DNA of 64,000 nucleotides, taken from positions 23,510,542 to 23,574,541 of the forward strand of contig NC_079322.1 of assembly GCF_029931775.1 (NCBI RefSeq), read 5' to 3'. Below, piece by piece: positions 34,673 to 48,400 of this stretch; positions within the stretch are counted from its first letter, which is position 1, and each line of letters opens with the position of its first letter. Source of the DNA: Euleptes europaea (lineage: Eukaryota > Chordata > Lepidosauria > Squamata > Sphaerodactylidae). The position numbers and the translations under genes are program-made. Below the pieces are notes generated by a model. The model was not told where the DNA came from, did not search any database, and was given only the letters and a program-made list of their open reading frames with translations.

Positions 34673-37600
34673 CCTCTGTTAGAGGGACACATTTATCTCC
34701 TGGCTAGTTGGCTACCCTAGGCAATGCCTATGAAGTGCTTTCAACCCCCTGAAACATTTTGTAAACAGGTGGTTTACATAGAGTCCCCAGCTGGAATAAA
34801 GTATCTTCCTACCATGTCTAGTAATTGACATAGTTCAGATTGTATCAATTTAGAAGCACCTTTTGGAACTCCCCCTTCCGTCTGAACGTACTTTTGCGTG
34901 TGCCAGCCCTCTGTTCCACAGGTAAGCATGTGGAGGTGCTCTGAGCACCCTAGAGCATTTAAATGTGCAGATTATGCACAGTGGCACACAACCATCTGTG
35001 TGGACTGGGATGCTGATCCGATGCAGGAAGAACAGATCAAGATGTCACTCTGAAAAACCCAGGGGTTTGCCTTGACAGAAACACAGGAGGTCTTCCTGAG
35101 CTCCCCAATGCAAGCAGGGGAGAGGGGGCAGTAGGGAAACTGTCAGCACAAACAAATCTAGTTTGGAGCGAAGAAAGTCCCCTGCCAACGCACCCAGGTC
35201 TCGACCAGGGAGGAGGAGGCCTCTACTTGCCACAATCCCATTCTTCCAACAGCATGTGCTCATTTCGTGCCTCTCTATCTGATAAATCTCGCAATAGTTC
35301 AAGCTTTTTCATTACTATTACAGTATACATTTTTACAGATGTAATGCTATTGCACACTTAATAGACTACAGTATAGGGTAAACATAACTTATACACACTG
35401 GGAAACTAAAAAATGTGCATGTCTCGCTTTATTGAGGTGGTCTGGAGCCGAATCCGCTATATCTTCAAGGTATGCTTGTATTTAGTTTCCCTGTTTTAAA
35501 AAGCTATAAGTGTATAGATATTGCAACCGTATCTCTTTCTTCCCTCACAAGAAACTAGACCTATGCTACTGGTGAGGGAAAGCCTGAGTTACTGTACCTC
35601 TTTTGTGTGAGTGAGAGCTGGGCTGGAAGTCTTTAATTCACTGGCTCATTTGTACCTAGCGGTGAGCAAACTGGAATGCAGTTGCTAGCCTGAAGCCTGT
35701 TCCTGATTACACTCCAAGAATTCCCTTGCCAGCTAATAGTTATACTTAAGAAATGCTTATTCAGTGCCTAGTAACATGGTATTCAAGCAAAACAAGAACA
35801 ATCTCTTTATTTTCTTTATAACAAAATATACAGCAGCATCCATAGTCTTTTGGGATACAGTAACTTCTTTGCACATTGACAATAGATGTGATATTTAAAC
35901 TTACCAACCTAGCAGGTTGGTAGCAGCAAAGATCAGACAGAAGTAACATTCATCACATTATGCTAAAAATAACCCATGCTCGGAAATTAGCCTTGTATTG
36001 TGTCTCTTAAATTTGGTAAGAAAATAGAAATTGGTCAGTCCCACATAAATGGGAGAAGAGAATTCAAGTCTCTATGGTATTAAGGTACATGTTGAATGCT
36101 AAATTTTAAAACTTTTGAGTCAATTTCTCTATGCATGATGTAAATGTGTAACTTGTACAGAAAGCGCACACAGTGCTTTTAACTTGATATTTTATAACAG
36201 CCTGGTCCCAAACATTAGTTAGGACGAGAAGTTTAACATAATATCCCGCTAAGGGCCATAACATTGCGCTAAGCGATGCGCTGGCATTCCATGCGATGTG
36301 TTCACTCCTGAACACTAATTTGATTGTGGGGCAAGATCTCTGCACAATTAGGCTTGTAACAGTCTTTCGGGGGGTCTTAATGAATTTGCTGGTTGAGATT
36401 GGTTCAGATGGACCCTGGGCTCTATTGCTTTCTACATGTAGTGTTGGGTACCTTATGTACAGCAGGCTGCATATAATCTGTGCTCCCCTCAGTGTGATCT
36501 GTTATAGTGGGCTTAGATGCACATGCTGATCTATGGAAACAGGTGTTAATATTCAGTATTTATGCAGTGCTGAAGTGCTCGATGCAGTCTCTTTAATCAG
36601 GTCTTGGATCACATACTTTCTTGGGGAGGGGAGTACGCAAGTCAATATACACAACCTACATGCTGGCCTGCTGTGTAAACCAGTTCTTGAAAAATACCAC
36701 TAAAAGTACTGCTAGGACAGGGTTATATTAGCTTCGAAAAGTTCCCCTAAAGTAACAGTGAACAAGATTAGAAGCACAAGAATGTTTCTCATGCTGTATT
36801 TTGTCCTGTTCCTTAATTAGTGAAGATGAAATCATCTTCGTTGGAGATGCGTCAGACAGAGCTTCATGCAGTTCTCTCTTCTGAGAGCGAAAATTTTGTT
36901 ATAATATAAAAAAACAAGTTTTTAGTAAGAGCTTTGGGCTGATGTCTCATATGCCTGTGGCCCAAAAGAGAAGTTATAAATGGCTGGAAAACAAAGTTTC
37001 ATATGGATTGATATTAATTTTTGAGGTACACACGTATGCTATTTCACAAATCCATTGAAGTGGGGCTTACAGATTTGTTCAGTGTATACTAGCTGTGTTA
37101 GAGGCGCTTAACTACTGTTGCAACACACAGCAATACGATAACAGGCTCTTCCACTTATTTCTAATCAGAAGGAATGTTACATTACCTGACTAAACATTTT
37201 TCTAAACTGCATTGACACATAATTATACAATTAAATACTGCCCATTTTTTTGTTGAAACAGGTATGATTGTTTAAGTAGAGTGAAATACTGAACTTTTTA
37301 ATTCTAAGATAGTGGCTATTGTAAATATATATACAATATTTATACTGAATTATCACTTTAAAAATTCAATGAAGATGTTAGCCTTTCATCCCATTGTGTG
37401 TTTAAGAATTCTGCAGCCTAATCTCTAAAATATAGCTCTATGGAAGGTGGCAGGGCAGAAGGTGATGTGTGATGATACAAGCTCTAGTCTATCCTGTCAT
37501 GGCATACCAAGTTCTTTCTGAAATTTAAAGGGTAATATTTGTACAGTACAACCTCAGGGTCAAAATATATTAGGTATGCACAGGCAGCACCTGTAGTGTG

Positions 37601-39358
37601 AGACCTGAACCACAGAGTGGAGGCTCATTTGAGTAGTTTATACCTTTAGCACCTTCAAAGTTTTTATCCACTTGAAGAATACAAGGTGTTTCCAGCGTCA
37701 GCAGTTTGGGGGGAAAGGCCCGAAGTTACCAATTATAGTCAAAACTGTTTGCATGGAATTATTTGAAGTGCAGAGTTGCACAGTGTGGTACCCATAGCAA
37801 GTGAATGAGAGTGTACACACACTCCCGTAGGAAGGCCACATACACGGTTTGCCATGTGTATTTGGCAATGTGCCACAACTTACCCCAATTCTTCATTCTG
37901 TACAAAATAGATATACAGTGGGCTACAGTTCATCATATGGTTTAAGAAAATTGCATAAAGTGATCTTACTAAATCTATATAAAAGTCATCTTGTAATATA
38001 CCTACAAGCTAGGATTTTGAAGATGTAGGCAGAAGCCCAAAGCTGGAATAGTTCTCTATCACTAGCAGGCCCACAATGTTCATCAGTACTATATGAATAT
38101 TCAGTTTTCAAGAAGGGACCCAGAAATAGTTGGGCCATGCAGGTACAGAGGACTTCTAGCACATTTGGCCTACTCGAGGTTTGAAAGTGAGGTTAGTCAA
38201 GGAGGGAATGTGAAAGTTGTGGTTGCGATATGTATAAAAAAGGAGAAGTGGGGCAGCCTTAGAACTCTTTATTCTCCTTGGGTTACTGACAGCCATGCTG
38301 TAATCATGCCATATCTGCCTCAAACTTAGCTCAGTTAGCACACAGGTGCAATCTTGCGTTTGCTTCTGTCTGCAGTGACAAGGACTGTTTTCCAAGTCCT
38401 TGCTAGCTCGCACATCAAACTAAAGAATTCTATAGCAGCTAGGAACTAAGGAAGCAGAAGTACTCCTGACTCTCCCCTGCAGAGCCTAACTTTACTAGAG
38501 AGGTAGGTACTTAGTTATAGGTATTCACTGGTGAAAGGTTCTCCAAACCTATTGGAGATACACAGCAGAAGGGGAAAGTGAAATTAAACAGTTTCCCCAG
38601 CTATTAGACAAAAATAATTAAGATCATATATTCCCATCATTACCAGAATGGGGACTTTTAATTGAGCAAAAGTAGTTTCTCCAAGAATCAGCTCTTACCA
38701 ATGAAGTACAGGGGCTCTTAGAATATGAATTTCAGCCAGCTTTTTAGACCAGTCTAAATTTAAACTCATAAATGCTGGGGGGAAAGTGTTACTGGCTGTG
38801 TTTTTTAAAAGATAAAAAGGAAGCTGGCACAGGACATTTCATTATCCATCAAAAGGTATTCTCATTTGTTTCATTTTCTTCCACTTGCAGGTACTCAATC
38901 CTGTACACGGGTTCATGGAAGTATGTTCCATTGAAATGGAAGGAACTCATTTCTCCAGATAGGTTTCGGGGTGGAGAGTTTAACCTTGCTGTTGAAATGT
39001 TGAAAGCTTCTGTTCCAACCTGAAATATGATTCAGCTGATGCAAAAACAAACAAAAAAACAGGTCTGGAGGGATTTTAGAACATAGCCAGATTTACGTAA
39101 AACGTCTTCACCACCCACAGAACAGCATACATTGGAAAACAAAGCCTGTCCTACGTGAAGGCTTGTTTGCTACTGTCTCTACGAAGGCTCAGATTTAAAC
39201 ACAAAGAGGCATTAAATGCAAATGACGTCCTACAAAACAGCTTGGAAGGCGATACTTCATCTTCATGATGCTTCAAACCCTCTGTATGGGTTTGCTCAGC
39301 AAAGCAATTTGCGTTCTCTCCCAAAATGAAACACCAGGCGTTGGTCCCTCCAGGACGG

Positions 39359-39453
39359 CTACTCTCCAATGCCCTGGGGTGACTGGGCGAGAGCAGAAAG
39401 CCAGGAGGACATGGCTGTCTTTGCAGTTGTGAAGGCCCCTCCGACTGACTGCC
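39359..39453 (-). CDS. AVL9: AVL9 exon 16 (terminal)
   Basis: The acceptor is gttcaagcatag-like (reads ttgaacacag). The exon encodes QSVGGAFTTAKTAMSSWLS, then a divergent tail SALAQSPQGIGE (overlapping that LS) and TAG at 39361-39359. Confidence 0.88.
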
Positions 39454-42400
39454 CTGTGTTCAAGATTTGGAGGAGGGGGTGGGTGGGGGGAGAAAAAGAA
39501 ACAGCTTATCTTTGCTTGTGCTTAAGAGTAAAACTCAAACTGTTGAACACGTGAAGCTGCCTTATACTGAATCAGACCCTTGGTCCATCAAAGTCAGGAT
39601 TGCCTACTCAGACCGGCAGCAGCTCTCCACAGTCTCAGACTGAAGTCTTTCACATCACCTACTTGCCTGTTCCCTTTAACTGGAGATGTCGGGGATTGAA
39701 CCTGGGACCTTCTGCCTGCCAAGCAGATGCTCTACCATTGCCATGGCCCCTCCCCAAAAATGTTTTTTAAACCATGAAGAAGAGTTGGTTTTTATATGCC
39801 GACTTTCTGTACCTTTTAAGCTAAATCAAACCGTCTTACAATCTCCTTTCCTTCCTCTCCCCGCAACAGACAACTTGTGAGTTAGGTGGGGCTGAGAGAG
39901 CTCGAAGAGAGCTGTGACTAGCTCAGTGTTACCCAGCTGGCTTCATGTGTAGGAGTGGGGAAACCAACCCGGTTCACCAGATTAGAGTCCACTGCTCTTA
40001 ACCACTGCACCATGCTGGCCCTCCAAGACTTGTAGTCTGATAATTTTTTTCAGCATGCATTACACCCCATCTCCTGGACTCTGGCAGAATGACAGAATGT
40101 AGAAACACGTAAAGATCTAGAAGAGCTGAATAAACTCTCGGCCTTGCACCTTGCTCTCCTTTGTCTTCACCTGCCCAGCGGTGTGGCCTTCCCCCCCTCC
40201 CCCATGTATCTGCAGCTGATGCCACACAGTGGTTGTGGGGCTTCTTACCTACAGCTCTTCCTGTCTGTACAACGTTCCGACTGGTAGTAACCATGGCATT
40301 GCCAATCTTCTTGCCCCGTTCACTGTTCTGAACAGAACTAAACGAAGAGGAAAATACAGCATTATTCACAGTGATTTAGGAATCCGAGGTATGTAAAATT
40401 GATGTTATCAGTTAAGGAATATTAAGTAAGTGATCAGAGGTCTAGAGATCTTTTTAAAAATCTAAGTTTTTATATAATCTTGGCATCAGAATTAGAGTCG
40501 TTCTAGCAGTTGTTTACATTACAACAACCACTTCCTCCTAGAGTGTAAACCCCAACTGAAACTAAGAGGTCAGCCCACAAATTTAATAAAGCACCATATA
40601 AGCATAGTTAGATATGGTACTTACTGTGATAATCTTAATTTTACATCTGAAACCGAATATTGACCTTGGAATGGGTGACTGGAAAGTGTTTTGGGGTGGG
40701 AGAGGATGGGAAAGGGAAAAACGGGAGAGAAAACAAGATGAGAATGTCAAATGTTTCTTTGTCAACTATAACAATAAGCCATCATTCTTTCAGACCTGAA
40801 ATACTTGAACAAAAATCACTCCCATTGAAGCAAAATTGTTGGGGGTAGAGGGAGAAGACATGGATAGACCCCAGAGCCTCTCTTGAAGAGTGAATAAGAA
40901 TGTTTGGCATGGACCCATCTCAGAATTTCTTCCCAGAGCTACAAGCCAGTTTCTCCACTGAATCCACTTCCTCCTATGCTCTGCCAATTCCTCTGTATCT
41001 TCTCCCCTACATGGAGACTTCAAGTGGTTCCCTGATCTAAAACTGGTTAGTCTATGCCAAACCGTGTCCCAGTTGCTTTCAATCTTTTTGGCCTTTCCCT
41101 CCCAGTTCTAGTTTTGTAGAGCAGCTGTATGTACAGCCAGCATCCAATTGCCTGCCCACCCCCCCTCCAATCGACAATTTATAGGGCTGATGAAGCAGAA
41201 CATGCAATAAACTAGGACCGTGCACAAAGTACCCAGAGTGATGTCCAGAAGCAGAGGCCAATGCAATATCAAGAGCACAGGTGAGAGAATTCCCAAAATG
41301 ATTTTCTTTCTACATATCTAAAGTGAAGTCTGAAATAAGTGTTTAGCCTTTAAGTTGCCACTGGACTTCGCTACAACATACTAACATGGCTACTACTCTG
41401 ATTCGAATGCTTGTACACTGATATCAGATATGATGCTGAAACAGCCAAAGAAGGGGGACTTTTGACACTGATGTCCATTATTGCAAAATGGACCTCACAA
41501 TTGGTTCAGTTGTAAACACACACAAAATCTTCGTTTCTTACCTAGGATTTACCTCTGCAAGAGCGGGGTGTTTATTGCTGTTCCACACTCTGTAGTTGTG
41601 TGTATTCCTCCAAGCTGCTACAAAGGTCGTTCCAAAATCTGACAGTATTTTTTCATTGTCTAATAAATACAATAGGCACACTAAGTGGTTCTGTAGAATT
41701 TCACACACTTGGTATATGTTTGCATGTACCCAAGAAAAGATCCACGAAAACTACTGTGTATGGAAACAATATACACAATACAGATAATGGAGGACAATAG
41801 CTCTTCAAAAAGGGGCAATTGTTAACTGACTGAGACTGAATATTCAGTCTCTTACTTTTCACTGGATGTGTTGTCTGCTGCCATGTAGGCAGATAAGCTT
41901 GGGGGGGTCTTCTTTCATTACTTACATGACAATTTATTGAGGGCAAGATATTTGTGTATGTATATAAATGCAAATAAATGAACACCGTCCCCTTGCATTT
42001 AAGCCTATCCTTTTGCTTGGAATAACACCTCTAGGAAAAGAACACAGACATGGATATAACAAATGAATGTACATTCACTGTAGAGCAAGTGGACCGGTTT
42101 TGTTTGCAAGACTCAAAAATGCCACCCACCCTTCAGAAAATCCATTACAATTTAAACGCCTGAATGAGCAGGAATCCTACCATGCTTTCTAAAACTACTA
42201 TTCTACTGCCAAAAGATAAAAAAATATTAAAAAGGTAAAGGTAAAGGTCCCCTGTGCAAGCACCGGGTCATTCCTGACCCATGGGGAGACGTCACATCCC
42301 GACGTTTTCTAGGCAGACTTTGTTTGCGGGGTGGTTTGCCAGTGCCTTCCCCAGTCATCTTCCCTTTACCCCCAGCAAGCTGGGTACTCAAAAAAATATT

Positions 42401-45400
42401 AGTGAATATAAAAAAAAGGTTTAATTTATAAAATCAATGAGAAATGGCAACACTCTTTTCAAACCGGGCTACTGATCACAAGACATGGGAATAAAATGCA
42501 GGGAAACAGCTTGGGAAGAGACAAGGCACCAGAGTAAAAACAAATTATCAAGTCAGCTGCACTTGGAGAGGCAGGACAGTTTCTTCCCATGCATCTAGTT
42601 GAAGCCTTGGCCCTCACTCACTGCACTGGACTTTGTAAACAGAGCTCTCAGCCATACGCTCAAAATTCTATGTCGGGGAAATCCCGTTTCTTTTAATCAT
42701 AAGAACACAAACATTATAGATAAGACCAAGGCCCATCAAGTCCAGCAGTCTGTTCACAGTGGCCAACCAGGTTCCTCTAGCAAGCAGCAGCATTATCCTG
42801 CCTGTACTCCACAGCACCTCATATAATAGCCATGCTCCTCTGACAATGTAGAGAAATCCGGAAAAAAAATTCTAATCAGAAGTTTCATAGAGAGTTGGTG
42901 AGCTTGTACACTGCTAGAGCTTGAGCAACAAATAAAGAAGTCCCTGGCTGGAGTCCCCCTCTCCATCATAAACCTACTAAGAAAAATTTAGTCGGAAAGG
43001 AGTGGGGAAGAGGACAATCATGTATGCCTCTCCTGAGCTCCTTGGAGAAAAGATGGACTAAAAATACAATTGAAAAAACACACAACTGAACAAATAGGTC
43101 TTGTGCAAGCTACTCCCTCAGCCTCATCCCCGCATTTACAACAATAAATTGACAACAAGATGACTCACGCTTTGAGCACACTGCAGCAGAGAACTGCTGA
43201 GATACTATGCTTATCATTGAGCATTAGCAAAGAATTTGTAAAACATTTTGGCAAGTGCCAGGGTGGCAGATGGCAGAGCACAGACAAATCACCCTATGTG
43301 GGCAAGAACACACACCCCACACACAACCCACCAGCTTTCACACACGTAGCTCTAACCTTGAACACAAGAAATGTGTGCTGTCAAAACAAAAAAGAAGTCT
43401 TTTTAAAGGAGGCAGACTCTTCAGCAGACACTACCCTGTATACTTGAGCAGCAAATTGTCAGGCACTTACATGACTGGGTGGGGAAATAGAAGAAGAGAA
43501 GGATAAGAGTTGTTTTTAATACCCTGCTTTTCTCTACCTTTAAGGAGTCTCAAAGCGGCTTACAATCACCTTTCCTTCCTCCCCCCCAACGGACACCTTG
43601 TAAGGTAGGTGGGGCTGAGAGAGCTGTGACTAGCCCAAGGTCACCCAGCAGGCTTTATGTGGAGGAGTGAGGAATCAAACCCAGGTTCTCCAGGTCCACC
43701 ACTCTTAACCACTACACCACACTGGCTGCATTTTTTTAACATGGGGTCAGAGGTGCCATCTGTGTACAAACCAGGGCTGACCCTTCTCCCTGAATTTTCT
43801 CTTTTCTTCCACCCCATTAGACTTATCTACATAATATGTGAAAGGAATAAAACGTTGAAAGAAACTATAAAGAGAAACAATGGTAGTAGCGCTTACCTGG
43901 CTGAAGCGTAGCGGCCAGCAACGCGTGGAGGTAAGAGGCAAACTGAGCCCGGATCCACTCGTCTCCTCCTTCCCAGCCAGTGCCGTCCAGGAATACATCA
44001 TCTCTGTTCTCCATGACGTGCTTCACCAGGTAGTCTGCAAACCTCAGGTCAGCGGTGGTGGGGTTCAGAACCTTCCTGAGCTCTGGGTCATGGATCTGGA
44101 CAAGGGCTTCTTCAATCTGTTGGGATTGGTAAAAAAAAAAAAAAGGTAAAGGTTCCCTATGCAAGCACTGGGTCATTACTGACCCACGGGGTGACGTCAC
44201 ATCCCAACGTTTACTAGGTAGACTTTGTTTACGGGGTGGTTTGCCAGTGCCTTCCCTAGTCATCTTCCCTTTACCCCCAGCAAACCTGGTACTCATTTTA
44301 CCAACCTCGGAAGGATGGAAGGCTGAGTCAACCTTGAGCCGGCTACCTGAAGCCAACTCAGGTTGTGAGCAGAGCTTGGACTGCAGTACTGCAGTTTACC
44401 ACTCTGCGCCACAGGGTTGGGATTGAGCCCACATGAAAAAGCAGTCCAGAACAAAAGCAAAACAGAGCTTTATTTTTGATAGAGAGTGAGCGAGAGATGA
44501 TTTTCCGCTGTACAACAAACCACAGCAGATATCAGATAGTGTAACATTTGGAGATGTGTGCCCTCTCTGTCCAACCATAAAGCAAGGGGGTAAGGCAACT
44601 TATTGATTAAGACCATGTACATTGTCGCTCATAATCACTCATTTTCTCGTGATAAACTGTGGTATAGACTGTATGGGTGGATCTCGGGGGGGGGGAGGAT
44701 GGGGCTGCTCCAGCCTGTTAGGCACAGCTGGTCAAGACTCTTATGGTCCCGTCCAACTCAGCAAGGTCAGTTACAGCTGGGGCGGCCAGTGGTGGTGGAG
44801 GAGGAGGAGGAAGAGAAAGAAGTGGAAGAGGAAGAATTGGTTTTTATATGCCGAATTTCTCTACCACTTAAGAATCAAACCAGCTTACAATCACCTTCCC
44901 TCCCCCTCCCCACAACAGACACCCTGTGAGGTAGGTGGGGCTGAGAGAGCTTTAAGAGAACTGTGATTGGCCCAAGATCACCCAGCTGGCTTCATGTGTA
45001 GCGGTGGGGAAACTAACCCGGTTCACCAGATTAGAGTCTGCTGCTCATGTGGAGGAGTGGGGAATCGAACCCGGTTTTCCAGATTAGCGTCCGCTGCTCC
45101 AAACCACCACTCTTAAACACTACACCATGCTGGCTCTCTGTATGGGCTGTACAGGTGGATCTGGGAGGAGGGGGGAGGCTGCTCCAGCCTGTTAGGCACA
45201 GCTGGTCCAGGCTCTCATGGTCCCTTCCAACTCAGAAAGGTCAGTTACAGCTGGGGCTGCCAGTGGTGATGAAGAGATGTTCCACCCAACATGGAAATGA
45301 ACTATTCTGCACGTTCTGATATGGGGCGGAAGGCTGTTTCAAGCAACTACCATGTGGGAGCTACAGTGTGTAAGCCAGCTTGTGCAAATGCAAAGCCTCA

Positions 45401-48400
45401 TTAGTTTTACTCTGGCATTTTTTGGGGGGGAAAAAAGCCCTTAGGCAGCCTGTAAATAACTTTGCAGACCAGCTTGATGGCTACTAACAGGAAGCCAAAC
45501 TGGATGCGGATTTAGTAGTAAACTTCCAGCTGGAAAACATTTTATTCACTTCAAAATATATAACCTGCTTTCCTACATCAGCTTCTTAGCGCCCGTTGAA
45601 CGTCACCTGGCCCCACTGCTCAGCGTGTTCCCAGTGCAAATAATGGTGTTTCCAAAAGCTGTTCAGGGAAAGGATTCATACCTCTACGAGGGCATCACTT
45701 AGATGCTTCTGCTGGCGGAAGAGGATGTTGGTGGCTCCCGCAACAAAACCACGGATGGTTACATCAGAGAGGAGATGGTGTTGCTGCAGCGCCATGTAAG
45801 GCAAGCAAAGATACCCCTGGAACAGAAAAGAGAAGTGATTAGCTGCAAAGGAAAGACAAAAGACTTGATGGGGAAAGAGATGTCATGTTCTTAGATGACA
45901 CACTAAGCAACATAATGACCCATCTCCACTGTGGAATTCACGTTTACAGTTACCGCACTGGAATAGTGTTATTTTAATTTAGCAGAATGGTTATCAACCA
46001 ATCAAGGAACAACCTGGCCAGGTGTCAAAGGTGGCAGTTTCCAACCCACCACATCCTTGCAAGGATGATTTGATCCCCCTGGCCCCAGGACCCTGGAATA
46101 AATCAGCTTCTGATAGTCGACCAAAACTGGGTTTAGACTCACACACATGCAGTAGAACACACCAATAAAAGCAACAGCCTTTATTGAAAAGATTAAAGAA
46201 AAGGTTTGGGCTTAAGCATATGGCAAAGGACCAAAAATAACAAAATCTAACTTCCTAACATACACTTGTATACGTGAAGGCAAGCAGGGCACAACATCTT
46301 CTAATCAGCATGAGTAGCAAAGTATCAGGTAGGAGATGCAGCAGGATGGAACCTGACCTATTACTGGTCCTGATGGTATTTTTGGGCCACACTTGGCAAA
46401 ACTTATGCCAAATGTTTATAGGGTAAATTTATAGGAAGCTGCACTGACCCCCTGACCAGTATAAGCCAATCAAGAATGTGATCCAAAAGATGATTCTCAA
46501 AGAGGAGCAAGATTCCCTCCTCCCATCTCACATCACTGAAAGAAGTTAAGTCAGATCACTTTGAAATGCAAATGTGCGATCTCGAGCTCTTCATCTTATC
46601 TTGGGAACAGCAGAAGAGCGGTAAGCATTGGATATGGAACTCTCCCCATGTTATTCTTCAACACATGGAAGACACATCAGGAAACAGGTGATGCTTTAAA
46701 TTTATGAAGAAGAAGAGTTGGTTTTTATATGCCAACTTTCTCTACCTTTTAAGGAGAATCAAGCTGGCTTACAATCATCTTCCCTTCCTCTCTCCACAAC
46801 AGACACCTTGTGAGGTAGGTGGAGCTGAGAGAGTTCGAAGAGAACTGTGACTAGCCCAGGGTCACCCAGCAGGCTAATTGTGGAGGAGTGGGGAAACCAA
46901 CCCGGTTCTCCAGATTAGAGTCCACCACTCCTAACCTCTACACCAAATGGCTAACTGCTGGCGTTTATAAACTGTCAGGTTGATTGATACAGAGGTGACC
47001 ATTTCTCTTGACATCAGGTCTTAGGGATGATTCAGACGCAATGCCAAAACATGATTTGTAACCACATGGTCAATGCTTGTGCTCCCATGACATCTCAGCT
47101 GACAGGCGGCGTTTGCCATAGCGCAAGCAGTTTGCCATCTGAGCTAGGGCTTGCAGTCCCCCTCCAAAACTAGACTGCAAACTGCCTTCAAATTGGGATT
47201 TGCAATCCCAGTTTGGAGGAGGAACTCAGACTGTTCTTTGCTGTTCCAGAAGTAACAAATTTCAAATACCTTTATTGGCATAGTACAATCTGCAGCCAGA
47301 TGTAACAGCAAACTGTGGTTTGCAGCAGAACTCACTAATTGACTATGCGGAGAATGTGAACATAGGGCTCATTCAGGGAGCACCGAAGTGCAGCATGGCG
47401 TTACATCGGAACCATCCCTTCATTTAAATCCAGGCTGTTCATCCAGTAGAGCATAGCTTGGAGGTGCCAAATGACCATGGGAACAAAACTGTCCAACTGT
47501 AAGACCAATTACCATCATCTTTGGTAACTGAACAAAAGGCTCAAAGTACACCCTGTAAACATAGTCTGCCTAGTAAATGTTGTGATCTGACGTCCCTCCA
47601 GGGTCCGTAATGACCCGGTACTTGCATAGCGGACTACCATTACCTTTCACAGAGATAGATGTACAAGTATTCTACTGCCAAGATATAAGAAAAAGCTGCC
47701 TTTTAAAAAGTTTTTTTTTACAGAAAAAATGTGACCACTCCCTGTAATTTTTCTGTGGTTGCTCACTTTTATAAATGTCCCCCTCCTTCCCACAAATGTT
47801 AACACAGAGAAATTCAGTTGGGGACAACTCCCTCAAAGTCATCATGGGGTTATCAAAGTGAGCAGCCATGGAAGAATGCAAGGAATTTGCCTTTCTAGTA
47901 GGTGCAGGGCTCACCCCACAAACTTCATTGTATAAACTCGCTCCAAGAGAAATCCATACAGTTACTAACAGAGGTCCCCACACTTTCCAGTTAGAATTTC
48001 ACCAAGTGAAGATTACAGAGCCAACGGCTGTATTTCCTGTGCTCCATATTTTTCTCTTCCTATGCCATCAATTATGTTAGTACTTCCCAGAAAAGCTTCG
48101 AGTTGTGTTTTTTAAAGTCTTTGAACAAAGTACTTTTATGTAGATTACACCCTGAATTCAAAGGATATCACTGAAGGCATAATAAGCTGAAAATTATAAA
48201 TAGAACAAGTAATGCCAGCCTGCTTCCAGCTGCTGCCCTATAAAAATTGTGGCATTTAAGTAAAAAGGGCAGCGGGCACACAGAGCAGACCCAGGATGAA
48301 AGGAAGCACGTGGCAGAATGCCTGGCAGTCAGGAAACAAAGGCAAGAATTCCTGTAACACAAAGCTCAGGAGCCACCAGCAGATTGCTTCCCGTGTTGAC

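Larger units (their letters stand above)
31301..39358. other. Convergent KBTBD2-AVL9 interval
   Basis: No coding exon on either strand. It holds a CR1 tail, a 49-bp tandem duplication and a short palindromic repeat. Otherwise it is AT-rich unique sequence, part of which must be the AVL9 3' UTR. An AATAAA on the minus strand at 38273-38268 is one possible AVL9 poly(A) signal. Confidence 0.6.

Noticed and set aside
38772-39023. 83-codon plus-strand frame left of AVL9
   Set aside because: No family resemblance, no supporting splice or promoter signals, and it lies in the likely AVL9 3' UTR.
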